Shown piece after piece: positions 9,201-19,954 of a stretch of DNA of 64,000 nt (positions are counted from its first letter, which is position 1; each line of letters opens with the position of its first letter). The notes beneath the pieces were generated by a model. The model was not told the origin of the DNA and made no database searches. It was given only the letters and a program-made list of their open reading frames with translations. The translations under genes were made by a program, and so were the position numbers. Source of the stretch: Sulfuriferula thiophila (GTDB lineage Bacteria; Pseudomonadota; Gammaproteobacteria; Burkholderiales; Sulfuriferulaceae). Location: NCBI RefSeq assembly GCF_003864975.1, contig NZ_BHGL01000007.1, positions 196,359-260,358 on the forward strand. Reading direction: 5' to 3'.

Positions 9201-12073
9201 GCGAAGCTGATCAACATTACCACACCTTAAGAGATGAGTTTAACCGGCTGCAAAGTCAGCCATACGAAGCAGTCAGCTACGAATTTATGCGCGCTGCCCA
9301 CACGCTGGCTGGCATTGCCGGACTGACTGGGTTCAAGCCCATCGCAGAACTTGCACACTCACTGGAAGGCTGGCTCAACCGCCTGCAAGCTATTGCAGCA
9401 CCGCTGCCGCAACATGACAACGCAACAGACCTGGCGATAGCCCATATCGCCAGCATGTTACGCAGCATACGCAAACAAGAAGCTCCGCAAGCCGCACCTG
9501 AGCTGGTGAGCCTGCTCGACAAGGCTCAAGCCCAGCTAGCGCATATAGCTCACGATAACGCCCCAGCAGCAGACGAAGCTGCACTATTCGCAGCAAAGAG
9601 TGAAGAGCAAGAGGGCAGCAGCACTGTGGAAGCTGTGGAAGCTGTGGAAGCTGTGGAAGCTGTGGAAGCTGTGGAAGCTGTGGAAGCTGTGGAAGCTGTG
9701 GAAGCTGTGGAAGTAGCTGAAGTAGCTGAAGCCAAGCCTGTGCAACTTAACTCGACTATGGAGAAACTGCTACTCCCCATTGACGAGCAATCACATCACA
9801 ACATCACTATTGCAGATGACGTGGATGAACAACTGCTGCCAATTTTCCTTGAGGAAGCTGCCGACCTCATGCCAGCAATCGAGAAATCGATACGCAACTG
9901 GCAACAAACTCCACATGGCGAAGAACAAGCCAATCTGCAGCGCCTGTTACATACGCTTAAGGGCAGTGCACGTATGGCGGGAGCAATGCGACTGGGCGAG
10001 CTTACGCACATTTTGGAAACGGACATTATTGACGCAATCAATAAACAGCACTTCGCTCAGCATGACTTTGATCGTTTCGAAGCGCAAACCGATCAACTAA
10101 ATATCGCTGTAGAACAACTACGCAACCCGACACCACCGCAACCTCTGCTGACTACAACAGCGCCAGAGCAAGTCGTGAATGATGCAATTGCTGTGCAGCA
10201 AGCTGTTGCAATGCCCACCAACATCCAGATTCCTTCGCTGGATACGGAAGCTGGCGCACAGACTTTGCGCGTACGTGCAGATACTGTTGACCGACTGGTC
10301 AATGAAGCAGGAGAAATCAACATTGCCCGTTCACGCATGGAAAGCAGCGTAGCGAACATCAAAACCAGCACACTGGAATTGAATGAGAACGTGAACCGTC
10401 TGCGCACCCAATTGCGCGAGCTGGAAATCCAGGCTGAAAGTCAGATGCAGTCCACCCTATCGCATATGCGCAACGAGGATGCCGAGTTTGACCCGCTGGA
10501 ATTTGACCGTTTCACGCGTTTGCAGGAACTGACCCGCATGATCGCGGAAAGTGTTAATGATATCGGCACGGTACAGCAAAGCTTGACTATTGGTCTGAAT
10601 GAAACCGATGCTGCGATTAACCAGCAAGGCCGTCTGGCCAAAGATCTGCAACAGGCGCTTATGCATATACGCATGGTGCCATTGTCGAGTATTTCCGATC
10701 GACTTCACCGCACTGTACGCCTCGCCGCCAAGGAACTGGGCAAGAAAGCCAGTCTGCAACTGGTGGGAGAACATGTTGAATTCGACCGTGGCGTGCTGGA
10801 TAAAATGGTTGCTCCGCTCGAACACTTGCTACGCAACTCCGTAGCCCACGGCATTGAGATGCCAAACGAACGCCTCGCTGCTGGCAAATCCGAATACGGC
10901 GAAATCGTACTCTATGCCCGTCAGGAAGGTAATGAAGTCGTCATCGCCTTACGCGATGACGGCCGTGGACTGGATTTACAGGCCATTCGCGCCAAAGCGG
11001 TCAGCCAGGAGTTAATCAGCAACGAAGCCGTACTGCCCGCTGACGAATTAATGCAATTGATTTTTGCCAGCGGCTTCTCCACTGCAGAATCAGTGACTGC
11101 ATTATCCGGCCGCGGCGTAGGTATGGACGTCGTTAAAAACGAAATCAGCCAACTTGGCGGCCGCATTGATATTGCCTCAGAAATCGGCAAAGGCGTACAG
11201 TTCTTGGTATATCTACCGCTCACCCTGGCTGTGACCCAGACGGTAATGGTGACCGTGGCAGATCGAATGTATGCAATATCGTCATCCATGGTGGAACAAG
11301 TTCAGGAATACAAAACAGCGCAGTTGAATGAATTGCTCAAACAAGGCGCTATCGATTGGCAAGGCAACCATTACGATTTCTTCTACCTGCCGCATTTGTT
11401 AGGTGAAATCAGCGCCCAGCCAATTCAACAGCAATATAGCCCGGTACTGTTATTGAAGAGCGGTAACCAGCGTGTTGCGATTCTGGTTGACAGCATGACG
11501 GGCAACCGTGAGATTGTGATAAAAAACATTGGGCCGCAATTAGCGCGCGTACTCGGCATCGCCGGTGCAACGGTGATGGGTAACGGTCAAATCGTGCTGA
11601 TTCTTAACCCGGTACAACTTGCGCAACGTCAAGGTGTGCAAGTCAGACAGGATATTGCGCATGCTCCGCAGGCAGTCGCCGAAAAAATCAGCACGGCTAA
11701 AACCGTCATGGTGGTGGATGACTCGCTCACAGTGCGCAAAATCACCAGCCGCATGCTAACTCGTGAGGGTTACGAAGTCATCACCGCCAAGGATGGTGTA
11801 GATGCTTTGCAGATATTGCAAAACACGATTCCCGACGTGATGTTACTCGATATTGAAATGCCGCGCATGGATGGCTTCGAGCTCACCAAAGTGATGCGTG
11901 CCGATCAGAAAATGGCGCACATCCCTATCATCATGATCACTTCGCGCACAGCAGACAAGCACCGTGAGCATGCCATGAACCTGGGTGTAAATGCCTATAT
12001 GGGTAAACCTTTCCAGGAAGACGTCGTACTTGCCAAAGTAGCGGAACTCATCAATACCACTTGCGAAATATAG
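6272..12073 (+). CDS. chpA: Hybrid chemosensory histidine kinase ChpA with multiple Hpt domains
   Basis: CheA-type kinase of 1933 residues that drives PilG/PilH phosphorylation. Seen in order: degenerate N-terminal Hpt-like regions (His51 in LHQVTGAI; His199 in SAVHAIEMG), a long helical part, three clearer Hpt domains (His721 in FHTLKGSGRM; His1010 in AHTLAGIAG; His1227 in LHTLKGSARM), acidic low-complexity linkers including a VEA repeat, a dimerisation helix, the ATPase (N box HLLRNSVAHG near 1522, then DDGRGLD and GRGVGMDVV), a CheW domain, and a C-terminal receiver (Asp1860 in LLDIEMPRMDG, Lys1912). The architecture matches Pseudomonas ChpA. No pilK (methyltransferase) or chpB (methylesterase) follows. 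Confidence 0.93.
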   Translation: MSLMPEYDIGPLSWVKDEIDRALRQVNEVLDLYNLTEDDPAKLRQARTHLHQVTGAIEMVGLQGVTLVCQEIEKLVEALESGKLAIDQSMLDLVHNACDELEHYLDELLNGKPNLELQLLPSYQQLRAAQGISQTTASDLFFPDMAHRAPRAATASSLSADELTQLIKKSRSAFQRGLLDFLRQQNTEQGLVNMRSAVHAIEMGMSIPASRTFWWGASAFVDCLINHSIEPTFAVKQLCGRIDLQMRRHIEGSHKIAERLLRDLLYFIAQSQDINEHITEVKNTFSLAQLIPQHTTTLNEISALRPLLKQLLASVNSTKEAWIKFVSGNQDSLSQFQIQINELKDLTGQLNNTPIAQLVSEIKEVADNYMQLPNQRHEAINLEVATTLLLIQNNLEHYENISGELVHQAEVQNQRLRAAAYAEIDISEIADVPLLDDFSRQAQEKLLMAQVAQEIQINVQKIEEALDNFFRDNFHDRQLLAELDRPITEIHGALSIMQLDAANQVLERTHEMIRQLRDPAVAIDESQFPVIADAISSISLYVDAQRYQRQDAASILQPILKQFGLVEDVEPDNLDSNERVEDELDSLKADLHQQLDAWQQNPDEEDTKKKLLETLREINQDAELVGDQALKSQTAEALQQINAGQGQEALTELAGQLGSTIHTHDEPSISESPAQEIDAELLEIFLEEATEVLATIQDELHTLTRQPHDVESLRTTRRGFHTLKGSGRMVGLNELGETAWSVEQLFNQWLQDEKSATPELISFLEQAHQFFATWVDALKAGTAIPAGSADISIQADQLRLEQSCNTIEQPAVNPEVTPESIVAEAETPAITLAEEFAAEQDMADFADLDHQPAPTEIADQNRDTDSFNIDTTEIHAEHTTLQAPTADIVEHDEMMAFAQDEHVAEEHSNLTSLVEASEHDETDTALTQNNAEANSAVADGAPEPIAETHLTNDEPVDDRIAIGTNLISPMLLDIFLREADQHYHTLRDEFNRLQSQPYEAVSYEFMRAAHTLAGIAGLTGFKPIAELAHSLEGWLNRLQAIAAPLPQHDNATDLAIAHIASMLRSIRKQEAPQAAPELVSLLDKAQAQLAHIAHDNAPAADEAALFAAKSEEQEGSSTVEAVEAVEAVEAVEAVEAVEAVEAVEAVEVAEVAEAKPVQLNSTMEKLLLPIDEQSHHNITIADDVDEQLLPIFLEEAADLMPAIEKSIRNWQQTPHGEEQANLQRLLHTLKGSARMAGAMRLGELTHILETDIIDAINKQHFAQHDFDRFEAQTDQLNIAVEQLRNPTPPQPLLTTTAPEQVVNDAIAVQQAVAMPTNIQIPSLDTEAGAQTLRVRADTVDRLVNEAGEINIARSRMESSVANIKTSTLELNENVNRLRTQLRELEIQAESQMQSTLSHMRNEDAEFDPLEFDRFTRLQELTRMIAESVNDIGTVQQSLTIGLNETDAAINQQGRLAKDLQQALMHIRMVPLSSISDRLHRTVRLAAKELGKKASLQLVGEHVEFDRGVLDKMVAPLEHLLRNSVAHGIEMPNERLAAGKSEYGEIVLYARQEGNEVVIALRDDGRGLDLQAIRAKAVSQELISNEAVLPADELMQLIFASGFSTAESVTALSGRGVGMDVVKNEISQLGGRIDIASEIGKGVQFLVYLPLTLAVTQTVMVTVADRMYAISSSMVEQVQEYKTAQLNELLKQGAIDWQGNHYDFFYLPHLLGEISAQPIQQQYSPVLLLKSGNQRVAILVDSMTGNREIVIKNIGPQLARVLGIAGATVMGNGQIVLILNPVQLAQRQGVQVRQDIAHAPQAVAEKISTAKTVMVVDDSLTVRKITSRMLTREGYEVITAKDGVDALQILQNTIPDVMLLDIEMPRMDGFELTKVMRADQKMAHIPIIMITSRTADKHREHAMNLGVNAYMGKPFQEDVVLAKVAELINTTCEI
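9626..9715 (+). repeat. Nine-base tandem repeat in chpA encoding Val-Glu-Ala
   Basis: GTGGAAGCT occurs nine times without a mismatch at 9626-9706, followed by a tenth imperfect copy (GTGGAAGTA). The unit is three codons in frame and encodes VEA, residues 1119-1145, in the acidic linker between the Hpt domains at His1010 and His1227. Copy-number change would alter linker length without a frameshift. Confidence 0.97.
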
Positions 12074-12080
12074 CAGTAGA

Positions 12081-12127
12081 CACACCAATAAAAATGCCCG
12101 CTAAATGCGGGCATTTTTATTGGTGTG
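12081..12127. terminator. Bidirectional terminator between chpA and uppP
   Basis: A perfect 21-base-pair inverted repeat, arms 12081-12101 and 12107-12127, loop TAAAT. The GC-rich core GCCCGC/GCGGGC is flanked by an A-run on one side and a T-run on the other, so it can end transcription of chpA (plus) and uppP (minus). Confidence 0.93.
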
Positions 12128-12140
12128 GGTAAAGAATAAA

Positions 12141-12971
12141 TTAACTAGCCGACCAGTCTACCACCCCAGTATAGGCGCTAAGCAAGACCAGCATACCGAA
12201 TACGATACGATACCAGGCAAAGCCAACAAAGGTATGATTGGAAACAAACTTAAGTAAGGCAGCAACTGCAAGATAGGCACTTACAAATGCCGCAACAAAA
12301 CCGATGGCAAAAAGCGGTATATCATTGACCGATAACAGGGCCCAGTTTTTATACAAGTCATAAACAGTTGCAGCAAACATGGTAGGAATCGCGAGAAAAA
12401 ACGAAAAAGCCGTTGCCGCACTACGATTCAAACCAAACATCATGCCGCCAATAATTGTCGCTCCCGAGCGCGATACACCGGGAAACATGGCGACCGATTG
12501 CGCAAAGCCGACTTTCAGCGCATCCTGCCAGCGCATCTCCTCTATCGTATGTACACGTGGCGTTAGGGCGCGTTTCTCAACCCACAAAATAATTACTCCA
12601 CCCACAATCAACGCCATTGCTACAGTATAGGGATTAAACAAATAGGTTTTGATGACATCGTGGAATAGCAATCCGAGTACTACAGCAGGCATGAATGCTA
12701 TCAAAACATTGCTGGCAAAACTCCACGCAGTCGGGTCACGTGTTACCAGCCCTCGCGTTACCACGCCCAGTTTAGCGCGAAACTCCCAAACCACCGCCAG
12801 TATTGCACCCAACTGAATCACAATTTCGAATACTTTGCCGCGTGCATCACTGAAACCGCCAAGCAGGTCGCCCATGATAATCAGATGACCAGTACTGGAA
12901 ATCGGCAAAAATTCGGTTAAGCCTTCAACAAGCCCTAAAATCAATGCCTTCAATGCCAATATTATATCCAT
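12141..12971 (-). CDS. uppP: Undecaprenyl-diphosphatase UppP (BacA)
   Basis: Integral membrane phosphatase that recycles undecaprenyl pyrophosphate for peptidoglycan and O-antigen synthesis. The two family motifs are visible: [15 protein letters not shown] near residue 20 and [10 protein letters not shown] near 170, plus several hydrophobic helices. About 276 residues, normal for the family. A TTG six bases upstream would also be in frame, but AGGTGG lies seven bases before ATG 12971, so that start is preferred. It is convergent with chpA and lies downstream of thiC beyond a terminator. Confidence 0.95.
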   Translation of the reverse strand: MDIILALKALILGLVEGLTEFLPISSTGHLIIMGDLLGGFSDARGKVFEIVIQLGAILAVVWEFRAKLGVVTRGLVTRDPTAWSFASNVLIAFMPAVVLGLLFHDVIKTYLFNPYTVAMALIVGGVIILWVEKRALTPRVHTIEEMRWQDALKVGFAQSVAMFPGVSRSGATIIGGMMFGLNRSAATAFSFFLAIPTMFAATVYDLYKNWALLSVNDIPLFAIGFVAAFVSAYLAVAALLKFVSNHTFVGFAWYRIVFGMLVLLSAYTGVVDWSAS

Positions 12972-13045
12972 GAACAAGCCACCTAAAATAAATACAGATT
13001 AACAGAACAAGATTACGCCATTCTTAATGTATTGCAGAAATATAT

Positions 13046-13078
13046 AAAAAAAGCAGTTACCACTTCCGTGGCAACTGC
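13046..13078 (-). terminator. Rho-independent terminator after thiC
   Basis: Arms 13053-13063 and 13068-13078 pair over eleven positions (one G-U) around a TTCC loop. On the minus strand the stem is followed by a run of seven T (13052-13046). It lies 27 bp past the thiC stop and separates thiC from uppP. Confidence 0.9.
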
Positions 13079-13104
13079 GAAGCTATGGTAATACAAAGCA
13101 ATGT

Positions 13105-15150
<2,046 letters not shown>

Positions 15151-15155
15151 GTTAA

Positions 15156-15182
15156 ATTATAGGAAATATGGAATAATCGCAA
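15156..15182 (-). promoter_or_regulatory. Probable thiC promoter
   Basis: A perfect TATAAT (-10) is at 15161-15156 on the minus strand, just upstream of the riboswitch. TTGCGA at 15182-15177 is a possible -35, but the 15-base spacer is short. It lies in the divergent thiC-pcm region. Confidence 0.55.
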
Positions 15183-15206
15183 GAGATTAGTGATATAGGT
15201 GTAGAA

Positions 15207-15860
15207 ATGAATATCGAACAAGCACGCTTTAACATGATAGAGCAACAAATCCGCCCTTGGGATGTCCTCAACCAGCAAGTGCTGGATCTGCTCACCAAGG
15301 TCAAACGCGAAGATTTCGTACCACAGATGTACCGCACCCTGGCCTTTGTGGATATGGAAATCCCGCTGGGTCATAACGAAGTCATGATGTCCCCTAAACT
15401 GGAAGCCCGCATACTGCAGGAGCTGGCCATCAAGAAATCCGACGTCATTCTTGAAGTCGGCACGGGTAGCGGCTACCTTACCGCTTTGCTCGCCGAACTT
15501 GGCCAGCACGTGCACAGCGTCGATATCGTGCCTGAATTCAAAACCCAGGCAAGTGCCAAACTGCAGGCAAATGGCATTACCAATGCCAGCCTGGAAGTGG
15601 GTGATGCAGCCAAAGGCTGGTCACGTCATGGCAAATACGATGTCATCGTCATCACCGGATCGACCCCCGTGTTGCCGGAAGCATTCGTGCATGATCTGAA
15701 CATTGGCGGCAGGCTGTTTGCCATCACCGGCGATGCCCCTGCGATGACAGCACAACTGATCACATGCGTTGCCGAAGGCGCGTACAACACGGTGACATTG
15801 TTTGAAACCAATGTGCAGCCACTCAAGAACGCAGTGCAACCAGAACGGTTTGTGTTTTAA
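15207..15860 (+). CDS. pcm: Protein-L-isoaspartate O-methyltransferase family protein
   Basis: SAM-dependent methyltransferase that repairs isoaspartyl residues in ageing proteins. The 217-residue protein has the N-terminal helices typical of the family (ARFNMIEQQIRPWDV), the PLGHNEVMMSPKLEARIL segment in place of the usual substrate loop, and SAM motif I EVGTGSGYLTALLA near residue 85. In betaproteobacteria this variant commonly precedes rhodanese and tolC genes, as here. Whether it acts on isoaspartate or another substrate is not proven by sequence. Confidence 0.88.
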   Translation: MNIEQARFNMIEQQIRPWDVLNQQVLDLLTKVKREDFVPQMYRTLAFVDMEIPLGHNEVMMSPKLEARILQELAIKKSDVILEVGTGSGYLTALLAELGQHVHSVDIVPEFKTQASAKLQANGITNASLEVGDAAKGWSRHGKYDVIVITGSTPVLPEAFVHDLNIGGRLFAITGDAPAMTAQLITCVAEGAYNTVTLFETNVQPLKNAVQPERFVF

Positions 15861-15863
15861 CCC

Positions 15864-16187
15864 ATGCAGCAAATCAGCGCGCAACAGCTGCACCTCTGGC
15901 TTACCGACGATGCACGCCCTGCGCCTGTGTTATTGGACGTCCGCGAACCATGGGAATATCAGATTGCGCATATCAGCGGCGCGCAACTGATTCCCATGCA
16001 TACCGTACCAGCCCAACTGGATAAACTGGATGCGCACGCCAACATTGTGGTTATTTGCCATCACGGTATGCGCAGCATGCAAATTGCACACTTTCTGGAG
16101 CGTGCAGGATTTGGTCATATTTATAACTTGCAAGGTGGTGTTGATGCCTGGGCACAATCAGTAGATCTGAACATGCCGACTTATTAA
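15864..16187 (+). CDS. Rhodanese-like sulfurtransferase
   Basis: Single-domain rhodanese of 107 residues. Typical elements are LLDVREPWEYQIAHISGA and the active-site loop CHHGMRS with Cys65. The protein has no signal peptide, so it is cytoplasmic. Starts four bases after pcm and ends 17 bases before tolC, so probably one transcript. Its substrate is unknown; GlpE-like sulfur transfer is possible. Confidence 0.9.
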   Translation: MQQISAQQLHLWLTDDARPAPVLLDVREPWEYQIAHISGAQLIPMHTVPAQLDKLDAHANIVVICHHGMRSMQIAHFLERAGFGHIYNLQGGVDAWAQSVDLNMPTY

Positions 16188-16204
16188 CCGGACGCTGCAA
16201 TACC

Positions 16205-17494
16205 ATGCCTAAATTGACTCGCGCTTTGCTGCTACTGATGTTGGTTTGGACTCCCGCCAGCTTTGCCAATGAATTAAGCCACGTGTATCAGGACGCACTA
16301 GGTAACGATGCAGAATATGCCGCCAGCATGGCGAACTATCAGGCTGGCCTGGAAAAATTACCGCAAGCACGCGCGGCGTTATTACCGCAAATTCAGCTCG
16401 CCGCCAATGTACTACAGAACCGCACAGACTCTTCATTCGCCGGCGTACAAAACTACCGTTCCAACAGCTTCGGTGTCAGCGTAACGCAACCGCTGTATCG
16501 GCAAGCGAGCCTGACGCAATATGCACAGGCCAAACAGCAACTGCTCGCCAATAATGCACAACTGAGCAGCAAGCAGCAGGACTTAATCCTGCGGGTTGCC
16601 AGCGCCTATTTTGATGTACTGCTAGCCCAGGACAACCTGCATGTATTACAGGCCCAGCAAACCGCCATTGAGCAGCAACTGGCCCTGGCCAAGGCCAACT
16701 TTACCGCTGGCACAGCAACCATCACCGACAGCGACGAAGCCCGGGCACGCTTTGAGCTAACCCAGGCCCAACTCATTGCAGTACAAAATGACCTCAACAT
16801 CAAACAGCAAGCTTTGTCGGTCCTGACCGGCAAGCCACCCGCTACACTAGCAGGTCTCAACGCACAGCACATGCTCAACCCGGTAGCGCTTAACCAGCTC
16901 GATGCCTGGATAGCCGATGCAGTACAAAAAAATCCGCAGATGCAGGTTGAACAAGCCAACATGAACATCGCCGAGCAGGAAATCACCCGGGCGCGCAGTG
17001 GCCACCTACCCACGCTGGATGCTGTTGCCAACTATACCGACAACAACAATCAGTTATTTGGTAACAGCCTGGTCAACACCAGCAATGCCAACATTGGACT
17101 CGCGCTTAATTTCCCGCTATACCAGGGTGGGCTGGTCAATTCACATATCCGCGAAGCAGAAGCCAACAAGGACAAGGCACAGCAGAATTTGCTGGTCATT
17201 CGCCGCCAGATTGACCTCAATACCCGCCAGGCGGCATACAGCATCAACAGTCAGGCGGCGCAGGTAACGGCATACACACAGGCCGTTAACGCCAGTCTGT
17301 CGGCACTTGAATCCAACAAGCTCGGACTGACAGTAGGCATACGCACCAATATCGACGTACTCAATGCACAGCAACAATATTATGCAACCCAGCGTGATCT
17401 TGCTGCTGCGCGCTATGGTTACTGGCTGGCTAAATTACGCCTGAAGGCCAATCTCGGCTCGCTGACTGAAACTGATTTGAATGAGATAAATTAG
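16205..17494 (+). CDS. tolC: TolC family outer membrane efflux protein
   Basis: Outer-membrane channel-tunnel of 429 residues for type I secretion or drug efflux. The N-terminus MPKLTRALLLLMLVW...FAN is a signal peptide ending near residue 22. Two outer-membrane efflux repeats follow, with long helical, alanine- and glutamine-rich stretches and the typical motifs LPQIQLAANV and SFGVSVTQPLY in the first half and LPTLDAVANY and GLALNFPLYQGG in the second. No fusion protein or pump gene is adjacent, so the partner is encoded elsewhere. Its stop interlocks with that of waaA. Confidence 0.92.
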   Translation: MPKLTRALLLLMLVWTPASFANELSHVYQDALGNDAEYAASMANYQAGLEKLPQARAALLPQIQLAANVLQNRTDSSFAGVQNYRSNSFGVSVTQPLYRQASLTQYAQAKQQLLANNAQLSSKQQDLILRVASAYFDVLLAQDNLHVLQAQQTAIEQQLALAKANFTAGTATITDSDEARARFELTQAQLIAVQNDLNIKQQALSVLTGKPPATLAGLNAQHMLNPVALNQLDAWIADAVQKNPQMQVEQANMNIAEQEITRARSGHLPTLDAVANYTDNNNQLFGNSLVNTSNANIGLALNFPLYQGGLVNSHIREAEANKDKAQQNLLVIRRQIDLNTRQAAYSINSQAAQVTAYTQAVNASLSALESNKLGLTVGIRTNIDVLNAQQQYYATQRDLAAARYGYWLAKLRLKANLGSLTETDLNEIN

Positions 17495-18771
17495 CTGGGT
17501 TTACTGGCTAAATAGCCAGATGCCAGAGCCAGCAAACGCGCTGTTGCACCTTGATGCGCTTGACTGAAGGTCAATGCTGCGTTGTGCATATTCTGTCGAG
17601 CCAGCGGATCATGCAGCAACTGCTGCACACGCTGCGCCAACTCATCGGTATTTACTACCTGCACTGCAGCACCATCGGCGATGGCAGCACGCGTCACTTC
17701 CGCGAAATTCCACACATGCTGGCCAATGATGACAGGGCAGCCCACTGCCGCAGCTTCGATCAGATTCTGCCCGCCCAGCGGCAACAAACTGCCACCAATC
17801 AAGGCAAGGTCAGCCGCACGGTAATAGGCAAATAACTCGCCCATGCTGTCACCCAGCCAAACCTGCGTAGTGGCGGCAACCGGCTGCCCGCTACTGCGGC
17901 GCTGATAGCGTATGCCACGCTTGTCCAGCAAAGCGGCCACTTCATCAAAGCGCTGCGGATGGCGCGGCACGATAATCAACAGCGCTGCCGGAAATTGCAA
18001 CTGCTGCCACGCATCCAGCACCAGCGCTTCCTCTCCTTCCCGCGTACTGGCAGCCAGCCAGACCGGCCGCTGCTGGCCTATCTCAGAGCGCCAGCGCTGA
18101 CCAAGCTGCAATTGTGCCGCTGGTGGGGTAGTGTCAAATTTCAAATTACCCATAACACTCACATTACGCCCACCCAACTCCGTTAAACGTTGGGCATCCG
18201 CCGAGGTCTGGGCTGCTATGGCAGACAAACCGGTCAGGCTTTGCAGCGCCAGCGTGGCAAACCAGTGATAACGCCGTGCTGAGCGTTCCGACAGGCGCGC
18301 ATTGACCAACATCACCGGCACATTTTCACGCTGACAGGCGGCAATCAGATTGGGCCAGATTTCGGTTTCCATCAGCATGCCCAGCGCCGGGCGAAACCGG
18401 CGTACAAAACGACGTACGGCAAATGCATAATCGTAAGGCAAGTACACGCGCCACACTGCATCGCCGAATAACTGCAGACTGGTGTCACGCCCGGTAGGCG
18501 TCGTATGGGTAAGCAGAAGCTGATGATCGGGATAGCGGGTCAGCAAAGCCTGCACCAGTGGTACTGCAGCACGTGTCTCACCCACGGATACAGCATGCAG
18601 CCAGATGACTGGTTTATCAGTGCGCTGCGTATAAAAGCCAAAACGCTCACCCCAGTGCCGCCAATAGCCGCGCTGCCGCCAGCCACGCCAGAGCAGGTGC
18701 AGCAGCAGATACGGCAGCGCCAGCACCAATACCAGAGAATATAGCAAACGCGACATGCGGCTACTGCTCAC
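17491..18771 (-). CDS. waaA: 3-deoxy-D-manno-octulosonic acid (Kdo) transferase
   Basis: Inner-membrane GT-B glycosyltransferase that adds Kdo to lipid IVA during lipopolysaccharide synthesis. 426 residues: an N-terminal membrane anchor (LVLVLALPYLLLHLLW), the acceptor-side WLHAVSVGETRAAVPL with the catalytic glutamate, then MLMETEIWPNLI, and the CMP-Kdo binding region with GGSLLPLGGQNLIEAAA. The stop codon TAA overlaps the tolC TAG in the shared sequence TTAG. Overlaps the upstream methyltransferase gene by four bases. Confidence 0.95.
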   Translation of the reverse strand: MSSSRMSRLLYSLVLVLALPYLLLHLLWRGWRQRGYWRHWGERFGFYTQRTDKPVIWLHAVSVGETRAAVPLVQALLTRYPDHQLLLTHTTPTGRDTSLQLFGDAVWRVYLPYDYAFAVRRFVRRFRPALGMLMETEIWPNLIAACQRENVPVMLVNARLSERSARRYHWFATLALQSLTGLSAIAAQTSADAQRLTELGGRNVSVMGNLKFDTTPPAAQLQLGQRWRSEIGQQRPVWLAASTREGEEALVLDAWQQLQFPAALLIIVPRHPQRFDEVAALLDKRGIRYQRRSSGQPVAATTQVWLGDSMGELFAYYRAADLALIGGSLLPLGGQNLIEAAAVGCPVIIGQHVWNFAEVTRAAIADGAAVQVVNTDELAQRVQQLLHDPLARQNMHNAALTFSQAHQGATARLLALASGYLASKPS

Positions 18772-19913
18772 AAGCGGCGGCGCTGGTCGCCCTGCCCGAA
18801 TCCCAGCAGCGGCGCATCCAGTTGACGCGTCCAGGCAATCACTTTGAATAACTCACCCATCTCCGCAGGGCTCATCAATTTTTGTGCGGCCGTGACTTGC
18901 GGGATATATCTGGCCGTGTCCTCCGCCGTTGTTTGCGCCAGCAAATCGGTAATGCCACAGTTAATCAGAAACTGCGCCTGGCTGGTGTAGCCCGCCAGAC
19001 TCAGGCCCGCATCAATGCCCGCGACTGCCATGGCAGTAAAGTCGACGTGGGCGGTAATGTCCTGCAAGCCGGTCAAATAGAACGGATCATCATGGGCATG
19101 CTGACGATAATGGCACATGATCGTGCCTTGGTTGCGCTGCGGATGGTAGTACTCACTTTCACCAAAACCGTAGTCAATCATGATGATTGCGCCTTTGGTC
19201 AGACACTGCGCCAAGCTGCTGATGAAACCCTGGGCCGCCAGATTGATTTCACTGACATAGTCATCGGCAACGCTTATCGCTGCAGCCAACTCACGCAAAT
19301 GTCCGCTTGCCAGCGCCTTATCCCGCCACACGAAGCGCTGATTCTCCCATGCCACGCCGCGCTCGGTGATATCCCCCGCATGCCAATGAAGCACATGCAC
19401 CGGCATCGCATCCAGCACCTCGTTACCCACGATGCAACCTGTAAACGCAGTGGGCAGTTGCTCCAGCCAGACTACGCGGTCTGTCCACTCAGGCAATTCG
19501 CGAGCAATCAGTTGCTGCTGGCGCTCTCGCAAGTCGGCACTCACTTCCAGAATATAGTATCGCTGAGGCAGGCAATCGAGACGCACCAGTTCAGCCAGCA
19601 AATCACAAGCCAGACGCCCGCTGCCGGCGCCGGTTTCGAGCACGTCACCCCCGCTCAACGTTAACACCTGCATGACTTGGTGTGCTAGGCTACGTCCAAA
19701 CAACGGTGATATCTCTGGCGCAGTCACAAAGTCTCCGGACGCGCCGAATTTCGCCGCACCTGCGCTGTAATACCCCAGACCGGGGGCATAGAGTGCCAAT
19801 TCCATGTAGCGTGCGAATGATATCCAGCCATGCTCGACTATTTCATTCGCAATAAGCCGGGTAAGCTGCTCGCTGATGGCTAACGCAGCAGGGGTAGGGA
19901 CAGGTAGAGACAT
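18768..19913 (-). CDS. MidA/NDUFAF7-like SAM-dependent methyltransferase
   Basis: Class I methyltransferase of the DUF185/MidA family, 381 residues. Family hallmarks are GDFVTAPEISPLFGRSLAHQV near residue 60 and ETGAGSGRLACDLL near 95 (SAM site), then GNEVLDAMPVHVL and IDYGFGESEYY. The mitochondrial homologue methylates an arginine of respiratory complex I; the bacterial target is not established. It is translationally coupled to waaA (ATGA overlap) and divergent from the pteridine reductase gene. Confidence 0.9.
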   Translation of the reverse strand: MSLPVPTPAALAISEQLTRLIANEIVEHGWISFARYMELALYAPGLGYYSAGAAKFGASGDFVTAPEISPLFGRSLAHQVMQVLTLSGGDVLETGAGSGRLACDLLAELVRLDCLPQRYYILEVSADLRERQQQLIARELPEWTDRVVWLEQLPTAFTGCIVGNEVLDAMPVHVLHWHAGDITERGVAWENQRFVWRDKALASGHLRELAAAISVADDYVSEINLAAQGFISSLAQCLTKGAIIMIDYGFGESEYYHPQRNQGTIMCHYRQHAHDDPFYLTGLQDITAHVDFTAMAVAGIDAGLSLAGYTSQAQFLINCGITDLLAQTTAEDTARYIPQVTAAQKLMSPAEMGELFKVIAWTRQLDAPLLGFGQGDQRRRL

Positions 19914-19954
19914 CGTATGGACAAATGTTAAAATAGCGTAAGCATAAAGGAAAT

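Noticed and set aside
9626-9715. CRISPR-like array
   Set aside because: The repeats are contiguous nine-base codon units without spacers and lie inside a coding region.
9550-9780. Threonine/serine-alanine repeat protein opposite chpA
   Set aside because: It is the antisense reading of the VEA-coding repeat and has no start context.
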